Assembly: GCA_963808725.1 (NCBI GenBank)
Contig: CAWEGO010000002.1
Location: 1,116,001 to 1,180,000, forward strand
Origin: JAHFUA01 sp963808725
GTDB taxonomy: Bacteria; Acidobacteriota; Terriglobia; Terriglobales; Acidobacteriaceae
Direction of reading: 5' to 3'
DNA: 64,000 bases
In this document: piece by piece, positions 58,775-64,000 of the stretch
Layout: the number at the start of each line of letters is the position of its first letter
Position numbering within the stretch: the stretch's first letter is position 1
Notes under the pieces: generated by a model
What the model was told of the DNA's origin: nothing
What the model saw: only the letters and a program-made list of their open reading frames with translations
The model's database searches: none
Program-made: the position numbers and the translations under genes

Positions 58775-60313
58775 ATGCTCTTAAATGTTGAGGCACGCCG
58801 CCAGCACACAGAACTGGTGATTGGGTTGGTTGGGGCGGTTGGCTCCAACTTGGGCGCTGTCCAGGATGTCTTGCTTCAGCTCTTTTCTGATGTTGGGTAC
58901 GCCTCTGAACCCGTTCACCTGATCGAATTGCTGCACGAGATTGACCGTTGGGAACGCTCGACGAATCGCCGGAGGACAGTCCGAATAGAAAAACACATGG
59001 ATGCGGGGGACGAATTCAGGAAAGTCATTGAAAGCGACGATGCGTTAGCGGTCCTGGGAGTTGGGCGGATCCAGAAGTTAAGGTTCAAGAAAACAAAGGA
59101 CTTGAGAGTCCCTGCGTCCCGCGCTGTATATATTTTGAAATCTCTTAAGCACCCCCACGAGGTAGCGACGCTTCGCGAAATCTACGGGCCCGGATTCTTT
59201 CTCGTTGCGGCCTATTCGCCGCGAGAAGAAAGGGTGCAAAATCTCGCCACAAGAATCGCCCGCAGTCACAATAGCCACGACTTGGAGGGGTTTCGCGAAC
59301 AGGCAGAGCGACTGATGAGTCGCGACCAAAGGGATGCTGGGAAGTCGTATGGTCAAAATGTGCGCCACGCATTCCCACTCGCAGATGTGTTTGTGGGCAC
59401 AACAGACGAAAACAGCCTCCAAGACCAGATTCAGCGGTTCGTGCGATTAGTACTTGGCGACAATTCTCACACGCCGAACCGGGATGAGTACGCAATGTTT
59501 CACGCTTATGCTGCCGCACTCCGTTCTGGATCGCTCAGCAGGCAGGTCGGTGCAGCTATCGTGACACCGACAGGTGAGGTGATCGCTTTGGGGACAAATG
59601 AAGTTCCCAAGTACTCCGGGGGCCAGTACTGGTGTGATGACGATCCTGATGATCGAGATATCCAGCGCGATGAAGACAGCAGCGACCTGATCAAACGGAT
59701 GAATGTCGGTGAGATCCTCGACCGTCTGAGCGAAGGAGAAGGCTGGTTGGTGGAAGCTCGCAGAGCTATGTCGACGGACGATCGCGTTCGGGCCGCACTT
59801 CCAATTCTGAAAAACACCAGAGTGACGCAACTGCTTGAGTTCGGACGTGCCGTCCACGCTGAAATGGCAGCGATTACTGACGCCGCCCGGCGCGGTGTTG
59901 CCGTTCAAGGTTCCACTTTGTACACGACTACGTTTCCGTGCCACGAATGTGCGCGTCACATTATCGCTGCAGGAATTCTCAAAGTGATTTATATTGAACC
60001 TTACCCAAAAAGCCTCGCTGCAACCCTTCATGATGACGCGATTTCGGTGGAAGGCAGCATTGGAAAAGGGAGCAGAGTTTGCTTCGAGCCATTCGTGGGC
60101 GTCGCGCCACGTCAGTACCTAAACCTGTTTCCAATATTCGGGGAACGAAAGACAGACGATGGAACCAGAATTCAGTGGAGCGCGGCCGCCGCAACGCCAC
60201 GCCTCCCAGGATATCCGGAGTCATACATTGAAAGCGAAAAAGACGCCCTTGAGCTTTTGTATCAAAAAATGGAGAATAAGAATCTAAAGCCAGTTGCCGA
60301 GGGAGGCGAGTGA
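58775..60313 (+). CDS. antiphage-type deoxycytidylate deaminase (AvcD-like)
   Basis: 512 residues. N-terminal P-loop kinase-like domain (VIGLVGAVGSNLGAV, degenerate Walker A) followed by a cytidine/dCMP deaminase domain with zinc ligands His361 (VHAEMAAI), Cys389 and Cys392 (FPCHEC), and catalytic Glu363. This two-domain layout is that of AvcD-like enzymes, which deplete dCTP/dCMP upon infection. The gene is much lower in GC than its neighbours and probably acquired. A good GAGGGAG site precedes the ATG. In Vibrio the partner is an RNA regulator, which I could not identify upstream. Confidence 0.85.
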   Translation: MLLNVEARRQHTELVIGLVGAVGSNLGAVQDVLLQLFSDVGYASEPVHLIELLHEIDRWERSTNRRRTVRIEKHMDAGDEFRKVIESDDALAVLGVGRIQKLRFKKTKDLRVPASRAVYILKSLKHPHEVATLREIYGPGFFLVAAYSPREERVQNLATRIARSHNSHDLEGFREQAERLMSRDQRDAGKSYGQNVRHAFPLADVFVGTTDENSLQDQIQRFVRLVLGDNSHTPNRDEYAMFHAYAAALRSGSLSRQVGAAIVTPTGEVIALGTNEVPKYSGGQYWCDDDPDDRDIQRDEDSSDLIKRMNVGEILDRLSEGEGWLVEARRAMSTDDRVRAALPILKNTRVTQLLEFGRAVHAEMAAITDAARRGVAVQGSTLYTTTFPCHECARHIIAAGILKVIYIEPYPKSLAATLHDDAISVEGSIGKGSRVCFEPFVGVAPRQYLNLFPIFGERKTDDGTRIQWSAAAATPRLPGYPESYIESEKDALELLYQKMENKNLKPVAEGGE

Positions 60314-60477
60314 TGCCGGAGCGCGGGTGGTTGAAGGTTATTCTTGAGCAGGCTCGAAAAGACGTTAACGAGAGGCCCGCATGGCAGAGAGACAGGGTTG
60401 TAGCTCAGAAAGCACAGTCCGAGAACCAGCAGGCCTCACCGGCAACAGAAGCTCAGAAGCCCTCCGAAAGCAGTTAG
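60313..60477 (+). CDS. small protein coupled to the antiphage deaminase
   Basis: 54 residues from an ATG overlapping the deaminase stop (TGATG). Polar helix-like start MPERGWLKVILEQARKDVNE, then RPAWQRDR and a Gln/Ser/Ala-rich tail. The W-L-x3-L-E-x-A/S...V-x4-P-W/E-x-K/Q-R pattern looks like small accessory proteins seen in defence operons. It could be a regulator or inhibitor of the deaminase. Confidence 0.55.
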   Translation: MPERGWLKVILEQARKDVNERPAWQRDRVVAQKAQSENQQASPATEAQKPSESS

Positions 60478-60577
60478 TCGAGGGTCTTGTTTTTGCAGTT
60501 CCCGCTCTGCGCTTTGAGTAGGAATGGAGTGCCCGCCTTGCACTTGCAGGGTCACCCCGTGCCCCTGATCGGTGTTG

Positions 60578-60616
60578 GAGGTCCCTCGCTGCGCTCGGGA
60601 TTTCGGCAGCGGGCTC
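60578..60616 (+). repeat. dispersed repeat copy (pairs with 11578-11616)
   Basis: GAGGTCCCTCGCT followed by GCGCTCGGGATTTCGG; the same unit is found inverted at 11578-11616 with about two differences over 39 bases. Confidence 0.7.
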
Positions 60617-60634
60617 AGACGCCCGCTAAGCGCC

Positions 60635-60856
60635 TCAGGTTAATGAATCAGCGTTCCGCTCTTCCGGCGGGATGACGGCGGCGGCGGCGGCTTTCATCTT
60701 GCCGCTCGAAACCCTCGCTGCCGCCGAACCGCTCGCAGCCGCTGCCGCTTGCGGAACATCTTCGGCAACCAAAGAGCCGCTGCGTGACGATTCCGTTTCG
60801 CGCTTCAGCTGTTTGAGGTCGGCGCGCATGTCCGAGGCGTGCTGATAGCGAAAGCT
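60635..60856 (-). pseudogene. C-terminal remnant of a Ser/Thr protein kinase
   Basis: The frame reads FRYQHASDMRADLKQLKRE, the sequence that ends the kinase domain of many acidobacterial Ser/Thr kinases, then an Ala-rich linker (PQAAAAASGSAAARV) and stops at 60635. Upstream of about 60856 the similarity ceases and a GTCATCCCGAAAT repeat segment follows. The kinase domain itself is missing, so this is a truncated remnant, apparently cut at a repeat. Confidence 0.55.
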
Positions 60857-61039
60857 CAGGGTTGGTCGCGCGATTTCGGGATGACAATCCTTAAGATGGA
60901 TGTGCGGGAAGGAGGTCAGGCGGAAAAAGCATCGGCCGGTACCGGCGAAGAGCGTGGTGTCGCTATCGGCGGAACCGGCCGTTGGGATCTTCTTTTGGTG
61001 TTGCCATGCAAATCCTTTCTTGCAGGCACGCTCGGGTTA

Positions 61040-61090
61040 TTAGCCACCCCATACTGCGCTGCCGGCCTTAGTGTTCGTCTTCACTGTCAT
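61040..61090 (-). CDS. 16-residue peptide gene, copy 1 of the tandem array
   Basis: ATG at 61090, TAA at 61040-61042: MTVKTNTKAGSAVWGG. AGGAG lies 8 bases upstream. It is the last of three co-directed copies, spaced 107 and 104 bp. Compared with copy 2 it has four differences, all synonymous, which argues that the peptide is translated and selected. The Lys/Thr-rich start and WGG end resemble small bacteriocin or RiPP precursors, but no known family is recognised. Confidence 0.7.
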   Translation of the reverse strand: MTVKTNTKAGSAVWGG

Positions 61091-61146
61091 TTGAGTGCTC
61101 CTCTCTTTGAATTCTGTCGTCGCTCTGTTTCGTTGGTTGTTTTGGC

Positions 61147-61197
61147 TTAGCCACCCCAGACTGCGCTGCCGGCCTTGGTGTTCGTCTTAACCGTCAT
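61147..61197 (-). CDS. 16-residue peptide gene, copy 2 of the tandem array
   Basis: ATG at 61197, TAA at 61147-61149: the same MTVKTNTKAGSAVWGG. AAGGAG is 7 bases upstream. Flanking sequence, including the ribosome site and spacer, resembles copies 1 and 3, so whole 104-107 bp units were duplicated. Confidence 0.7.
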   Translation of the reverse strand: MTVKTNTKAGSAVWGG

Positions 61198-61250
61198 GGA
61201 AGTGCTCCTTTCTTTTGAAATTTGTTGTCTTTCTGTTTGTTTCGCTTGGC

Positions 61251-61301
61251 TTACCCACCCCATACTGCGCTGCCGGCTTTGGTGTTCGTCTGAACTGTCA
61301 T
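61251..61301 (-). CDS. 16-residue peptide gene, copy 3 (promoter-proximal) of the tandem array
   Basis: ATG at 61301, TAA at 61251-61253: MTVQTNTKAGSAVWGG. It differs from copies 1 and 2 by Lys4 to Gln plus four synonymous changes each. AGGAG is 8 bases upstream. It lies about 75-80 bases from the predicted transcription start of the sigma-54 promoter at 61383-61398. Confidence 0.7.
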   Translation of the reverse strand: MTVQTNTKAGSAVWGG

Positions 61302-61382
61302 TTGAGTGCTCCTCTCGTTGTGATTTTCGTTTCCGTCCGGTTACTTTTGTCTTTCTTTATTACCTCGGACACCTTGACATAT

Positions 61383-61398
61383 AGCAATGCCCATGCCA
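61383..61398 (-). promoter_or_regulatory. sigma-54 (RpoN) promoter of the peptide array
   Basis: On the minus strand TGGCATGGGCATTGCT: the -24 GG and -12 GC of the consensus TGGCACG-N4-TTGCW, with correct spacing and only one difference. Transcription should start near 61371 and run through all three peptide genes. The divergent gene at 61602 is a sigma-54 activator, its natural partner. Confidence 0.75.
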
Positions 61399-61514
61399 GA
61401 CCGCGGGGGCCTCTGAACCATTGCCGCCGGCCCAGGTTGTTAATTGAAAATAAAGCAGTTACTAGTCCGGAGGTGCCGGCAGTCCAGGACTCGCCAGAGC
61501 TAGAAATGGCTGAA

Positions 61515-61555
61515 ACCTAACCGTCCCGTTTGGTGGCCTAGCATTTGTGTTAGGT
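61515..61555. promoter_or_regulatory. inverted repeat, possible activator site
   Basis: ACCTAAC at 61515-61521 and GTTAGGT at 61549-61555, about 125-165 bases upstream of the sigma-54 promoter, the usual place for an activator-binding site. It is also just before the activator gene, so autoregulation is possible. Confidence 0.35.
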
Positions 61556-61601
61556 CGCATGCTTGGCGGACCACATTTGGAGCGTTGGGTATACTCATCG
61601 C

Positions 61602-63549
<1,948 letters not shown>

Positions 63550-63760
63550 ACCAAATGAATTCCTGCACGTACGCGCCTCGGGTGCTTACCGTATAGCGTT
63601 CTTGCCGATGCCAGGCCAAAATTTCACCCTTAGCCGACCCTCAGGATTTGCCTGATATTCGCGACAAGCCACTCATAGGGCATGGCTTGTCTGCCCCGGC
63701 GTGTTGGCCTCCGTCTTGCATTCCCAGTCCTGGTTGTAATGCACGCAAAATTTGTCTCCC

Positions 63761-64000
63761 ATGGAGGCCATTTCACATATGAAGTGCACAGGCTCGGCAA
63801 CTCGATATTGCCTCGCAGCGTTGGCGATTACCGCTTTGATCCTGATCCTGCCCGCTGGGGCCCAGACGCAGGCACCGCCCGCCGGGGCGCAGACGCAGGC
63901 GCCGCCGGCAGGAACCCAGATGCAGGCTCCGCAAACAGAACAGAGGATGGCGCCGCAGGACAGAGACCCTGATCTCACCCGGCGACAGTTGGCGGAGTTC
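63761..64000 (+). CDS. secreted protein with Gln/Ala/Pro repeats, N-terminal fragment
   Basis: 80 codons to the right edge. A signal peptide (YCLAALAITALILILPAGAQ) is followed by tandem QTQAPPAGA repeats and then PDLTRRQLAEF, the start of a helical region. The frame continues beyond the window. An in-frame ATG at 63779 is the alternative start. The 63550-63760 gap holds nothing clear. Confidence 0.6.
   Translation, partial: MEAISHMKCTGSATRYCLAALAITALILILPAGAQTQAPPAGAQTQAPPAGTQMQAPQTEQRMAPQDRDPDLTRRQLAEF

Noticed and set aside
60963..61007. 14-codon ORF (MATPKEDPNGRFRR) with a ribosome site, just downstream of the peptide array
   Set aside because: It has no paralogue in the array and no substitution evidence; could be chance.
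61040..61301. CRISPR-like or satellite reading of the three repeats
   Set aside because: Repeats are 104-107 bp with coding-type synonymous variation and ribosome sites, not short direct repeats with unique spacers.

Overview
The window is GC-rich and densely coded, with no rRNA, no phage, no CRISPR array and no recognisable transposase. Its gene content suggests a soil- or sediment-type Acidobacteriota. The clues are many sigma-54 activators paired with NtrY-type kinases, a transaldolase-glucose-6-phosphate isomerase fusion, DUF2252/DUF2891/DUF3455 proteins and short GC-rich dispersed repeats. This assignment is inference from gene content, because no marker gene is present.

Layout. 0-2 kb: end of a PhzF-like gene, a lone receiver protein, an orphan LolD/MacB-type ATPase, and tRNA-Gly and tRNA-Cys. 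2-8 kb: an overlapping minus-strand operon made of a secreted protein, a family-5 solute-binding protein, an NtrY-like kinase and a sigma-54 response regulator. 8-14 kb: envelope genes (SPFH protein, L,D-transpeptidase, DUF1275) and an OpuC-like osmoprotectant ABC transporter. 15-20.3 kb: a lasso-peptide cluster with precursor, cyclase, RRE/B1, B2 protease, HPr-kinase-like kinase and nucleotidyltransferase. 20.4-23 kb: small housekeeping or repair-like genes. 23-30.7 kb: a pentose-phosphate operon (tkt, rpiB, tal-pgi, HAD phosphatase, zwf). 30.7-36.5 kb: a hybrid sensor kinase and an acyl-CoA synthetase/GNAT fusion. 36.6-43.2 kb: defence-type genes (DUF4276 plus ATPase; BstYI-like plus DpnI-like nucleases) mixed with a Crp/Fnr regulator, a TPR protein and DUF3455. 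44-49.6 kb: a sigma-54 two-component pair and the ResB/CcsA cytochrome c maturation pair. 49.9-58.5 kb: tandem PilZ, a GH1 glucosidase, a PhoB-like regulator, a mazE-mazF-DUF2252-phoU overlapping operon, DUF2891, a cupin and an aldo/keto reductase. 58.8-60.5 kb: an antiphage-type deoxycytidylate deaminase with a coupled small ORF. 61-63.5 kb: three tandem 16-codon peptide genes behind a sigma-54 promoter, divergent from an FHA-GAF-AAA+ sigma-54 activator.

The two most interesting systems are the sigma-54-controlled array of three tiny peptide genes (61.04-61.40 kb) and the phosphorylating-type lasso-peptide cluster with an unusual convergent split. The peptide copies differ almost only at synonymous positions, which argues strongly that they are translated. 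GTGA-N6-TCAC operators lie upstream of three promoter regions and suggest a Crp/Fnr-type regulon linking the regulator at 39.4 kb, the 46.6 kb kinase and cytochrome c maturation.

At least eight genes are interrupted by small indels, nearly all single bases and often in short runs (near 8335, 12117, 28186, 30845, 31397, 36755, 38135 and 61706, plus a GATC duplication at 17097). That density looks more like sequence or assembly error than real decay, so these genes are annotated across the shift and flagged.
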